Source: JAXGXJ01 sp040772905 | Lineage (GTDB): Bacteria > Actinomycetota > Thermoleophilia > RBG-16-64-13 | NCBI GenBank assembly: GCA_040772905.1 | Contig: JAXGXJ010000004.1 | Location: 124,001 to 188,000 of the forward strand | DNA length: 64,000 nt | Reading direction: 5' to 3' | Shown: in pieces, positions 37,075 to 44,846 of the stretch | Numbering within the stretch: position 1 is the first letter of the stretch | How the letters are laid out: each line of letters begins with the position of its first letter | Made by a program: the position numbers and the translations under genes | Notes under the pieces: model-generated | Told to the model about the DNA's origin: nothing | Database searches by the model: none | Seen by the model: the letters and a program-made list of their open reading frames with translations, nothing else

Positions 37075-38277
37075 CTAGCCCGCGGCTTCGACTACCGTTG
37101 CGATTCCCTGACCTCCGGCGATACACAGCGTGGCGATGCCGTAACGGCATCCGCGACGTCCCATCTCGTGCAGCAGAGTGGTGAAGATGCGCGCGCCGGA
37201 GCAGCCCAGAGGATGCCCCAAGGCGATGGCTCCGCCGTTTGGATTGATGTCGGCCATGCGGTCACCGATGCCCAACTCCTTGATGACCGACAGCGCCTGG
37301 CCCGCAAAGGCCTCGTTCAGTTCGATCACACCCATGTCGTCGAAGGTGAGACCCGCACGCTGGAGGGCCAGACGGCTGGCCGGCGCGGGCCCCAGCCCCA
37401 TGATGTCGGGCGACACACCCGCCACAGCCTGGCTGCGGATGGTCACCATGGGCTTCAGACCACGCCTGCTGGCCTCTGCCGCCGACATCACCACGCAGGC
37501 GGCGGAACCGTCGTTGCGACCCGACGCATTGCCGGCGGTCACAGTGCCGCCCGGTTTGAACACGGCAGGCAGTTTTGCCAGGGCTTCGAGGGTGCTGCGG
37601 CGCGGGTGCTCCTCGGTGTCGAAGACGATGGGGTCACCCTTGCGCTGCGGGATGAGCACCGGCACCGTCTCTTCCTTGAACCTGCCGGCCTCCATGGCCG
37701 CGAACGCACGCTCCTGGCTCTGCAGGGCGAACACGTCCTGCTCCTCACGCCCGATGCCATACCTCTCGGCCAGGTTCTCGGCGGTGAGACCCATGGTGAG
37801 ATTGGCGCCATACACCTCGATGGGTTGCGAGCGCGGCTGGCTCTCGGTGTTGGAGTCGACCAGCACCGCGTTGCCTGCACCGTAGCCGTAGCGAGCACCC
37901 CTCAGGTAGTAGGGGGCGTTGCTCATGCTCTCGACGCCACCAGCGACGACGATGTCGGACAGACCCAGCATGATCTGCTGCGCAGCGTTGTTGATGGCCT
38001 GCAGCCCGGAACCACACTGGCGCATGACCGTGTAGGCCGGCACCTCGATGGGGATGCCGGCCTTGAGAGCGGCCACGCGGGCCAGGTTGGCCGCATCCGC
38101 GCTCTGCTTGGCTTGGCCGAAGATGACCTCGCTGACCTCTTCCTTCTCGACGCCGGCCTTGTCCAGAGCCGCGTTGATGACGATCTGCGACAGATCCTCG
38201 GGCTGTATGGTCTTGAGAGCGCCGCCGATCCTGCCGCCGGGAGTCCTGACGGCGCTCACCACTACTACTTCGTTCAT
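37075..38277 (-). CDS. Acetyl-CoA acetyltransferase (thiolase)
   Basis: The 400-residue protein is a thiolase II-type enzyme that reversibly cleaves acetoacetyl-CoA to two acetyl-CoA. The nucleophilic C88 lies in RQCGSGLQAI. The later NEAFA, the general-base histidine in GHPLGCSGAR and the second cysteine in CIAGGQGIA are all present. It lies 25 bases downstream of the transhydroxylase small subunit and 32 upstream of sucC. This position makes it the natural last step for acetoacetyl-CoA from trihydroxybenzene breakdown. The start was taken at MNEVVVVSAVRTPGG. Confidence 0.95.
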   Translation of the reverse strand: MNEVVVVSAVRTPGGRIGGALKTIQPEDLSQIVINAALDKAGVEKEEVSEVIFGQAKQSADAANLARVAALKAGIPIEVPAYTVMRQCGSGLQAINNAAQQIMLGLSDIVVAGGVESMSNAPYYLRGARYGYGAGNAVLVDSNTESQPRSQPIEVYGANLTMGLTAENLAERYGIGREEQDVFALQSQERAFAAMEAGRFKEETVPVLIPQRKGDPIVFDTEEHPRRSTLEALAKLPAVFKPGGTVTAGNASGRNDGSAACVVMSAAEASRRGLKPMVTIRSQAVAGVSPDIMGLGPAPASRLALQRAGLTFDDMGVIELNEAFAGQALSVIKELGIGDRMADINPNGGAIALGHPLGCSGARIFTTLLHEMGRRGCRYGIATLCIAGGQGIATVVEAAG

Positions 38278-38302
38278 CGCTACCTTTCCGATCAGGTGAA
38301 CA

Positions 38303-39145
38303 TCACTTGAGAGGCTGGAGCACGATCTCGCCCAGATCGACGTCACGGTGCGTCGTCACGTTCATTTCCCGGGGAGCATACCCATCCTTCTCGACACGCA
38401 CCTTGTAGGTGACGTCCTTCGGCAACCCATCGAACTCGAAGTCGCCGAAGATGTCGGTGCGAGTCTCGAGCTTACACCCATCGGCCTCAGCCGTCACCAG
38501 CACACCGGGCTTGCATTCGCCCAGATCGTCCTCACAAAGCACCTCACCAGTGATGAGACGCTTGGGGATCCCGATGTACTTCACCACGGGATCGGTGTTC
38601 CACTCCGGGTGGTAGTCCTCGGTCTTCGCCGATGCGAACGCGACCGAGATCTCGCTGGCCGGATCGTCCAGGTCGCCGAAGAGCAGGGCACCGGTGGGGC
38701 ACGCCTCGACGCAGCGCGGCACCTTCTCGCCCGCGTCGAGCATGTGGGCGCACATGGTGCACTTCTGCGGCAGCTGGAGTTCCTCGTTCCAGAAGATCAC
38801 CCGGTACGGGCAGGCGTTCACGATCTGCTTCTCACCCTTGGCCTTCTCGGGGTCGATGAGCACGATGCCGTCCTCGCGCCGGTAGACGGCGCCTTCCGGC
38901 CCGGGCGCCATGCACGGGGCATCCTTGCAGTGCTGACAGGGCAACGGGATGTAGTCGACCTTCGGCTTGGGGTAGCTGCCGCGCTCGACCTCCTTCACCT
39001 GCATCCATTTCTGCGGGTCCCCGAGGGGCTGAGCTGCAGAGTACGGTGCGTAATCGTTGCCGTAGTACTCATCGCGGCAGGAAAGGAAGCAGTTGTAGCA
39101 GCCGGTGCACTTGGTGACGTCGATCAACAGACCATAACGGGCCAT
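38303..39145 (-). CDS. Pyrogallol:phloroglucinol transhydroxylase-like iron-sulfur subunit
   Basis: The 280-residue protein closely matches the architecture of the beta subunit of Pelobacter acidigallici transhydroxylase. It has twelve cysteines for three [4Fe-4S] clusters (CTGCYNCFLSC at 13-23, then CQHCKDAPC, NACPYR, CTMC and RCVEACP). A C-terminal transthyretin/carboxypeptidase-regulatory-like beta domain follows from about residue 205 (GVLVTAEADG, DIFGDFEFDGLP). No signal peptide or membrane segment is seen, so it should be cytoplasmic. It starts four bases after the catalytic subunit, indicating translational coupling. Confidence 0.9.
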   Translation of the reverse strand: MARYGLLIDVTKCTGCYNCFLSCRDEYYGNDYAPYSAAQPLGDPQKWMQVKEVERGSYPKPKVDYIPLPCQHCKDAPCMAPGPEGAVYRREDGIVLIDPEKAKGEKQIVNACPYRVIFWNEELQLPQKCTMCAHMLDAGEKVPRCVEACPTGALLFGDLDDPASEISVAFASAKTEDYHPEWNTDPVVKYIGIPKRLITGEVLCEDDLGECKPGVLVTAEADGCKLETRTDIFGDFEFDGLPKDVTYKVRVEKDGYAPREMNVTTHRDVDLGEIVLQPLK

Positions 39146-39149
39146 TCTC

Positions 39150-41669
39150 TCAGCCCTCCCATTTCTCGATCTCGATGAGGCAGGAATTCGGGGTCATGCC
39201 GGGCACGTTCTTCGACAGCATGCGGGACGGGGTGAGGACGGCCACACAGCCGCCTTTGTCCACGGAACCGGCCTGACCCGGCTGGAGCGGGTCATACTTG
39301 GCCGAGGAGGCGTAGGAGTGGATCACACCCGGGCGGACCCGGCCGGTGATCACAGCGCAGCACAGCACCGAGCCACGGTCGTTGTACAGGCGTACGATGT
39401 CGCCGCTGTGGATGCCGCGGGCGGCGGCATCATCCGGATGGATGCGGGCCGGCCACCACGCGTACCCGTCCTTCTTGATGCGGTGTACGGGGATGTCATC
39501 CAGCCAGTCGGTGTGTTTGTCGTAGTGGCAGTGGAAGGTGAAACGTGGGTGCGGCGACATGAGCTGCAGCGGGTACTTCTCGGCAGCCGCGCTGCGATGG
39601 CCTTCCCAGCTGGGGATGTAGCGCGGGACAACGGGCCGCTCTTCGTCGTCGGGGAAGTACTCCTTGAGGCTCTGTGACTCGAATTCGATCTTGCCGCTGA
39701 AGGTACCGAGTTCCTTGCACTTCTCGGTGAGCCGCTTGGGGTTGCCCAGGTCGGGGGTGTCGCAGGAGCGGCCCTCGTAGAACCAGCGCAGTGACGGCGT
39801 GGGCTTGTAGTCGTCGCCGATGTTGATGATGTGGTAGCCCTTCTTGTCGAACTCCTCCCAGCTGACGATGGGAGCCAGGTCAGAGGCGTTGTAGAAAGCC
39901 TTGCACCACTCGACCTCGGTCTTGCCGTCGGTGAACTGCTCCTTGATGCCCAACTTCTCGGCGATATCGGCGAAGATCTGGAAGTCGGACTTCGATTCCC
40001 ACAGCGGTTCGATGCACTTCTGCTCGCGCACGATGTATCGGTAGTTGCAGCCGTTGCTGGCGTGGACCGTGTAGCCGTTCACGCCGGCCCACTCGCCCAG
40101 GTCGTCGCGCTCGAAGTTGGTGCAGGCCGGCAGGATGACGTCGGCCATGCGCGTCTCGCTGTTCCACCAGATGTCCTGGTTCACCACGAACTCGAGTTTG
40201 GGGCTCTGGTACATGCGCACCCATTTGTTGGTGTCGCTCATGGTGCCCATGAAGGAGCCGCCGTAGCGATACCACAGCTTGATCTCGGAGTAGCCTTCCA
40301 TGGGATAGGTGAAAGGTGTGAACTGCTGTTCGAGGCTCTGGCCGCAGAAGCCCTCGCCATACCAGCTCACCGGAGGATCGAGGATGGCGTCGGGGACCGT
40401 GAGGCGCCACAGACGCTGCTTCGTGGGGTTGGTGGGGATGAAATCCGCGGCCTTGGTGGCCGAAGAGATGCGGCCCTGTGGCTCGCCATAGCAGGGGAAC
40501 CAGATGGAGGTGTCGGAGGGAGCGCCCATGGTGGTGCCCCAAATGCTGCGACCGGGTGCGCCGAGACCCTGCATGGCCTGCAGCAGCACCATCATCCGCG
40601 CCCACTCGGTACCGTACGCCTCGCGACACGCGCCCCCTTCGCCGCTGCGGGAGCCACCGGAGAGGATGGTGCGTTTGAGAGCCCACTCGCGAGCCAGCGC
40701 CCGGATCATGCGCGCCGCGACCCCGGATTCGGCTTCAGCCCACTCGGGGGTCTTGGGCTGTCCGTCGGCGTCGCCCATGACCTGCTTCTTGAATTCCTCG
40801 AAGCCGATGGTGCGCTGCTCGATGTAGTCCTTGTTATAGGTGCCCTCGGTGATCCACACATAAGCGATAGCCATGGCAACCGCCGCGTCGGTGCCGGGGC
40901 GCGGGGCCAACCACTTGCCACCCATGGCGGCGTTGGTGAAGTTGTGGAACGGGTCGATGAACACCATCTTCACACCCAGTTCCTTCAGCCACTGGCGCCA
41001 CAGCGACGACTCCTGTCCCGAGTAGGTGCCACGGGTGGAATCCGGGTCGTTCGACCAGAACACGATCATCTCGGCGTTCTGCAGCGCGTCGGTGAGGTGG
41101 TCGTAGGGCTCGGGCATGCCCAATCGCCAGAAAAAGCCCCAGGTGTGAGTGGCCCCCCAGTGCCAACCCTCCCAGCTGTCCGGGTTGTCCAGCACGGGGG
41201 TGAACTCCATGAGGTTCATGAAACGGGCGAAGGGGCCCATCTTGTAACCTACGATGCCCCAGTTGTGGTGAGAGGAGGTGATGCCGCTGATAGCGGAGCC
41301 GCCGTAGGTCTCCTTGACCCGCTTCAGTTCGCCGGCGACCAAGTCGAGGGCCTCGTCCCAGGAGATGCGCTCGTAGCCCGACTTGCCCCGGTTTTGGGGA
41401 TTACGCTCCCCTTTGGGATCGAAGTCGACACGCTTCATGGGGTACTTGATGCGCTCTTCGGAGTAGATGCGGCGCCGCTCCGCATGGATGTACGGCGACA
41501 GGGTGGCCTTCTTGGGCGGAGAGAACTTGCGGCCGCCGGACTCGATGGTCCAAGGCTGGTAGTCGTTCTCATCGACGACCAGGGGGCGGATCCGTGTGAT
41601 CTTCCCGTCTTTCACGTAGACGGACACAGGTCCACTATTGGTCAGGTTCGTGAAGACCTTTTCCGGCAT
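39150..41669 (-). CDS. Pyrogallol:phloroglucinol transhydroxylase-like molybdenum subunit
   Basis: The 839-residue protein is a DMSO-reductase-family enzyme that most resembles the large subunit of the P. acidigallici transhydroxylase, which turns pyrogallol into phloroglucinol using 1,2,3,5-tetrahydroxybenzene as co-substrate. Recalled active-site residues have equivalents at a constant offset of ten: H134 in SSHHNWG, D164 and the Mo ligand S165 in NPDSWEGWHWG. A Tyr in FPCYGE may match the substrate-binding Tyr404. As in that enzyme there is no N-terminal [4Fe-4S] motif and no Tat signal. It heads the operon with the small subunit, thiolase and sucCD. A related resorcinol hydroxylase-type activity is the main alternative. 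Confidence 0.88.
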   Translation of the reverse strand: MPEKVFTNLTNSGPVSVYVKDGKITRIRPLVVDENDYQPWTIESGGRKFSPPKKATLSPYIHAERRRIYSEERIKYPMKRVDFDPKGERNPQNRGKSGYERISWDEALDLVAGELKRVKETYGGSAISGITSSHHNWGIVGYKMGPFARFMNLMEFTPVLDNPDSWEGWHWGATHTWGFFWRLGMPEPYDHLTDALQNAEMIVFWSNDPDSTRGTYSGQESSLWRQWLKELGVKMVFIDPFHNFTNAAMGGKWLAPRPGTDAAVAMAIAYVWITEGTYNKDYIEQRTIGFEEFKKQVMGDADGQPKTPEWAEAESGVAARMIRALAREWALKRTILSGGSRSGEGGACREAYGTEWARMMVLLQAMQGLGAPGRSIWGTTMGAPSDTSIWFPCYGEPQGRISSATKAADFIPTNPTKQRLWRLTVPDAILDPPVSWYGEGFCGQSLEQQFTPFTYPMEGYSEIKLWYRYGGSFMGTMSDTNKWVRMYQSPKLEFVVNQDIWWNSETRMADVILPACTNFERDDLGEWAGVNGYTVHASNGCNYRYIVREQKCIEPLWESKSDFQIFADIAEKLGIKEQFTDGKTEVEWCKAFYNASDLAPIVSWEEFDKKGYHIINIGDDYKPTPSLRWFYEGRSCDTPDLGNPKRLTEKCKELGTFSGKIEFESQSLKEYFPDDEERPVVPRYIPSWEGHRSAAAEKYPLQLMSPHPRFTFHCHYDKHTDWLDDIPVHRIKKDGYAWWPARIHPDDAAARGIHSGDIVRLYNDRGSVLCCAVITGRVRPGVIHSYASSAKYDPLQPGQAGSVDKGGCVAVLTPSRMLSKNVPGMTPNSCLIEIEKWEG

Positions 41670-41710
41670 AGGACATCGGCTCCCGTGAGTGAGGGTGACT
41701 GCGGCTGCGT

Positions 41711-41724
41711 ACCGGTATTCCGGT
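41711..41724. promoter_or_regulatory. Palindrome in the transhydroxylase leader
   Basis: ACCGG-TATT-CCGGT is a perfect 5-4-5 palindrome about 42 bases upstream of the transhydroxylase start codon and downstream of its predicted promoter. It has the same layout as ACGGT-TGAT-ACCGT at 50593-50606 ahead of the dehydrogenase-BKACE-SDR operon, matching at 8 of 14 positions. A regulator operator is possible. Confidence 0.4.
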
Positions 41725-41758
41725 TCCGCCGCCTCTGCCTGCGGTTACTACAGTACAG

Positions 41759-41788
41759 TGATATCATCTGATAGCACTCGCGGTATCA
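41759..41788. promoter_or_regulatory. Candidate operator cluster (TGATA/TATCA half-sites)
   Basis: The palindrome TGATATCA (41759-41766) is followed by TGATA (41769-41773) and TATCA (41784-41788), an inverted repeat with a ten-base spacer. The right half-site overlaps the predicted -10 box of the transhydroxylase promoter. The site lies between that operon and the divergent IclR gene, where such a regulator would be expected to bind. Confidence 0.45.
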
Positions 41789-41814
41789 TAGAACACAACT
41801 GAGTGCCGAGGCAA
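41785..41814 (-). promoter_or_regulatory. Candidate promoter of the transhydroxylase operon
   Basis: On the minus strand, TTGCCT (41809-41814) and TATGAT (41785-41790) are 18 bases apart. Transcription would start near 41778, leaving a leader of about 110 bases. This AT-richer patch contrasts with the GC-rich surroundings of the 41670-41859 intergenic region. Confidence 0.5.
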
Positions 41815-41859
41815 GCGGTCGTGCCATTACCGCGATTGAGTATACTCCGGAGGAGAGAC

Positions 41860-42702
41860 ATGGCCAGCGGCAGCAAGAGCGGGAACCGTTCTGACAGCCT
41901 AGGGGGGAACATGAAGGAATCCACCGAATCCGACCCGTTCGTCGTCCGAGCCCTGGCTCGAGGGCTGTCAATCCTCTGTCTGTTCGACGTATACCATCGG
42001 GAATGGACCATCGACGAGATGGCGGAACAAACGGGGCTGCTGCGCATGACCGCCTACCGCATGGTACGCACACTCGAATCCATGTCGTTCCTGGTCCGCG
42101 ATTCCACCACCAATCGCTACCGCCTGGGGCCGGCGACGCTGGCCATGACTTACGTCTCCACCGACAACTCCGAGCTGGTGGAGCAGGCCCATCCGTTCCT
42201 CACAGCTCTGGTGGAGGAGACGGGCGAGTCGGTCACCCTGGCCATCGAGGTCGACGGCAGCCCGGTGTGCATCGATCTCATCAACACCACTCGTCCCTTC
42301 CAACGCCAGACCGCGCCCGGTCGCATCACCGGCGGCTTGGCGTCGGTGCAAGGCAAGATCTTCGCCGCATTCAAACCGCGGGAGGAGCGGGAGGCCATCC
42401 TGTCGCGGCCCCAGGCCCGGCTCACTCCCTACACCATCACCGAGCCCGATGCGCTCACGCAGGAACTCGACCGCATCAGAGAGACCGACCTGGCGTACGA
42501 CATGGAAGGCCTCTATATGAGCACCTGCGCGGTCGGCTCACCGGTGCGCGATCAGATGGGCAAGGTGGTGGCGGCCATCGCCGTGGTGGTACCCACCGGC
42601 CGCTTCGGACCCAAGGAACGCGAACTCTGCGCTCACTCGGTCAAGAAGGCGGCCGATTCTCTCTCCGCCTATCTGGGGTGGAACGAGGGGCCGAAGGCCT
42701 AG
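41860..42702 (+). CDS. IclR-family transcriptional regulator 1
   Basis: The 280-residue protein has an N-terminal winged helix-turn-helix (residues ~30-85, with ARGLSILCLFDVYHREWTID and RMTAYRMVRTLESMSFLVRD) and a C-terminal effector-binding domain (GESVTLAIEVDG, ending GRFGPKERELCAHSVKKAAD). IclR members often bind aromatic acids or their ring-cleavage products. It is divergent from the transhydroxylase operon and is the likely controller. The start is at 41860 because CGGAGGAG lies five bases upstream. It is clearly paralogous to the IclR gene at 46892-47722. Confidence 0.92.
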   Translation: MASGSKSGNRSDSLGGNMKESTESDPFVVRALARGLSILCLFDVYHREWTIDEMAEQTGLLRMTAYRMVRTLESMSFLVRDSTTNRYRLGPATLAMTYVSTDNSELVEQAHPFLTALVEETGESVTLAIEVDGSPVCIDLINTTRPFQRQTAPGRITGGLASVQGKIFAAFKPREEREAILSRPQARLTPYTITEPDALTQELDRIRETDLAYDMEGLYMSTCAVGSPVRDQMGKVVAAIAVVVPTGRFGPKERELCAHSVKKAADSLSAYLGWNEGPKA

Positions 42703-43651
42703 CCGCACGAGCGGCCGCGGAGCCGCTCCTGACAAGGGCACCCCGCAGCGTGAGCACCGCGATGCCCAGAAGGACCGAGGCCATGCCCAGGCCCTCCACC
42801 AGAGCGGGCTGGTCGCGCAGGATCGCCCACGAGAAAAGCACGCCCAGCACCGGGTTAGCGAGGCTTGCCAGGCCGGTGGTACCGGCGGGGAGCACGCGCA
42901 GCACGAACAACCAGATGATCCAGGCCAAGCCGTTCGAGAGCACCACCTGGAAGACGAGCAAGGCCACGAAGGGGAGAGTCCACTGCGGCGACTCGAAGCC
43001 CGTGGCAAAGGCGAGCACGAGCAGAGGCACGGTGCCCAAAGCCATCTGCCATGCGGTGAGAGTGAACACGTCCACCCGGTGACGTGTGTGGATGACCTTG
43101 GCCACCACCGCGCTCGCCGCCCATGCGACCCCGGTGGCCACAGCGAGAAGGCTGCTCTTGACGCCGCGGAGTTCCCAGGGGCTGAGGATGAGCACAAGCC
43201 CGATGAGTGCCAACGCCACCGCCACCCACTGCCACCCGCGCACCTTCTCGCCCAGGAACATCCAGGCCATCAGCAGCAGCCAGAAGGGCATGGTGTAGGT
43301 GAGCACCGATATCCTTCCCGCGCCCCCCGACTCCAACGCCCAGAACGACAGCCCGGCGAACCCGGCTGTCTGGAAGAACCCCAGGAGCGCCGTCCATCCC
43401 AACGGGGGTGGCCTGAAGGGGCGGCGCAACACGGGCAAGGCCACCAGCAGCACCAACGACGAGATGACCCCGCGCATGGCAGCGAAACTGAAAGGCTCGG
43501 CGTAGGTCATGGTCATCTTCATGAGTGGCCAGGAGAGGCCCCAGATGAGCGCCAGCAGGACGAAGGCTGCGACCGCGTAGGTGCGTGCCCGGGACGCTTG
43601 GGGCGCCTCACCGGCAACAGGTCCGCATGTGGTCGATCCGCCTTCGGTCAT
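42641..43651 (-). CDS. EamA/DMT-superfamily transporter
   Basis: The 336-residue protein has ten predicted membrane helices in two EamA repeats (first from ~25, second from ~165), with the family stretches LIWGLSWPLMKM and WAASAVVAKVI. DMT exporters or importers carry amino acids, sugars or aromatic compounds; the substrate here is unknown. The Ala/Arg/Pro-rich tail overlaps the convergent 3' end of the IclR gene by 62 bases. It is divergent from the metallo-hydrolase gene. The start was set at MTEGGSTTC; an earlier in-frame ATG would overlap the neighbouring gene. Confidence 0.85.
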   Translation of the reverse strand: MTEGGSTTCGPVAGEAPQASRARTYAVAAFVLLALIWGLSWPLMKMTMTYAEPFSFAAMRGVISSLVLLVALPVLRRPFRPPPLGWTALLGFFQTAGFAGLSFWALESGGAGRISVLTYTMPFWLLLMAWMFLGEKVRGWQWVAVALALIGLVLILSPWELRGVKSSLLAVATGVAWAASAVVAKVIHTRHRVDVFTLTAWQMALGTVPLLVLAFATGFESPQWTLPFVALLVFQVVLSNGLAWIIWLFVLRVLPAGTTGLASLANPVLGVLFSWAILRDQPALVEGLGMASVLLGIAVLTLRGALVRSGSAAARAARPSAPRSTPDRRRENRPPS

Positions 43652-43772
43652 CGCCCCAGCTCTCACACGGCGGGATCGACAGACGATCCCATCAGAGGAC
43701 ACCCACGTGTCGGGCGCAGCGGGCTTGATAGTATACGGATGGTACCGGCGGGTCAATGAGAAAGGGAATGAC

Positions 43773-44708
43773 GTGGCGCTCAAGTACAGAGTCTTCCTGC
43801 ACAGCTACCTGGGTTTCAACAGCAACTCCACCCTGTTCTACGGGGAACGGGACGCGATACTGATCGACGCATCACAGTTGCTCAGCGACGCCCACCGCAT
43901 GGCGGCTGAGATCATCACCATGCGCAAGAACCTCACACACATCTACGTGTCACATTTCCATCCCGACCATCATTTCGGGCTGCACGTGCTCAAGGCCGCG
44001 TTCCCGAAAGCCAAGATCGTGGGCCTGCCCGTGTCGGTGCGCGACATCGTCTTCACCTCCACCGACAAGACCGACATGTGGGCCATCGACCGCTTCGGTC
44101 CCGATGACATCCCCGCCACCACCGTGGTGCCCATGCCCATGCGGGGCGAACCGCGACTGGAATTGGAGGGCGAGGAGATCCTCTGCTATGGCGACTACGA
44201 GGGCGACAGTGTGGACAACTCCATCGTATGGGTGCCGTCGCTGAAGGTCGTCTGCGCCACCGACGTAGCCTTCCACGACTGCCATTTGTGGCCTATCGAG
44301 AGCAATGTCGAGCGCCGCATCAAGTGGCGCAAGGACATCCGCCGCATGCTGGAGTTCGATCCGCGCGTGGTCATACCAGGGCACTGCGACCAGGCCAAGA
44401 TCAAGATCATGGAGGAGGTGCAGGAGGATACCTCCCGCTCCTACACCGACTGTGTGGACTGGTCGGTCCAGTACCTCGACAACTACGAAGAGGTCTACAA
44501 CACGGCCAAGACCGGCGCCGAGATGGTGGAGATGATGACCAAGTTCTACCCCGACGTGAAGGCGGAGGACTTCGCCATCCACTGGCAGGCGCGTCTGCTC
44601 TTCCCGCACAGCTCACCCGACTGGCTGACGCCGCTTCCCGGCAAGCCCGGCGAGATCTTCCTGAACCCCGACGGCGGCTTCGACGGCGACCCGCCCAGGG
44701 AACAGTAG
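43773..44708 (+). CDS. Metallo-beta-lactamase-fold hydrolase
   Basis: The 311-residue protein carries the metal motif SHFHPDHHFG (HxHxDH, near residue 65) and further ligands in VCATDVAFHD and VIPGHCDQ, so a dinuclear metal site is likely. The start is GTG at 43773 with AAAGGG six bases upstream; no ATG fits. It lies between the two trihydroxybenzene gene groups and could be the hydrolase that opens dihydrophloroglucinol, a step for which nothing else here is suited. That is inference from position. Other esterase or lactonase roles are equally compatible with the sequence. Confidence 0.8.
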   Translation: MALKYRVFLHSYLGFNSNSTLFYGERDAILIDASQLLSDAHRMAAEIITMRKNLTHIYVSHFHPDHHFGLHVLKAAFPKAKIVGLPVSVRDIVFTSTDKTDMWAIDRFGPDDIPATTVVPMPMRGEPRLELEGEEILCYGDYEGDSVDNSIVWVPSLKVVCATDVAFHDCHLWPIESNVERRIKWRKDIRRMLEFDPRVVIPGHCDQAKIKIMEEVQEDTSRSYTDCVDWSVQYLDNYEEVYNTAKTGAEMVEMMTKFYPDVKAEDFAIHWQARLLFPHSSPDWLTPLPGKPGEIFLNPDGGFDGDPPREQ

Positions 44709-44770
44709 TCTCCGAGATGTGCCTCGGCGCGCACCGTTCGCGGCGCGCGCCGGCTCAGCTCAGACACAGC

Positions 44771-44804
44771 GAAGGGGCCACCGCCATCCGGCGGTGGCCC
44801 CTTC
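44771..44804. terminator. Bidirectional terminator
   Basis: A perfect 15-bp stem (GAAGGGGCCACCGCC with its complement) and a four-base loop sit between the convergent ends of the metallo-hydrolase (+) and the AOR gene (-). It can end both transcripts. Confidence 0.85.
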
Positions 44805-44846
44805 GTCATTGAGGCGCCTTTGGTCCCGCGCAGCGCGGGAATCAGG

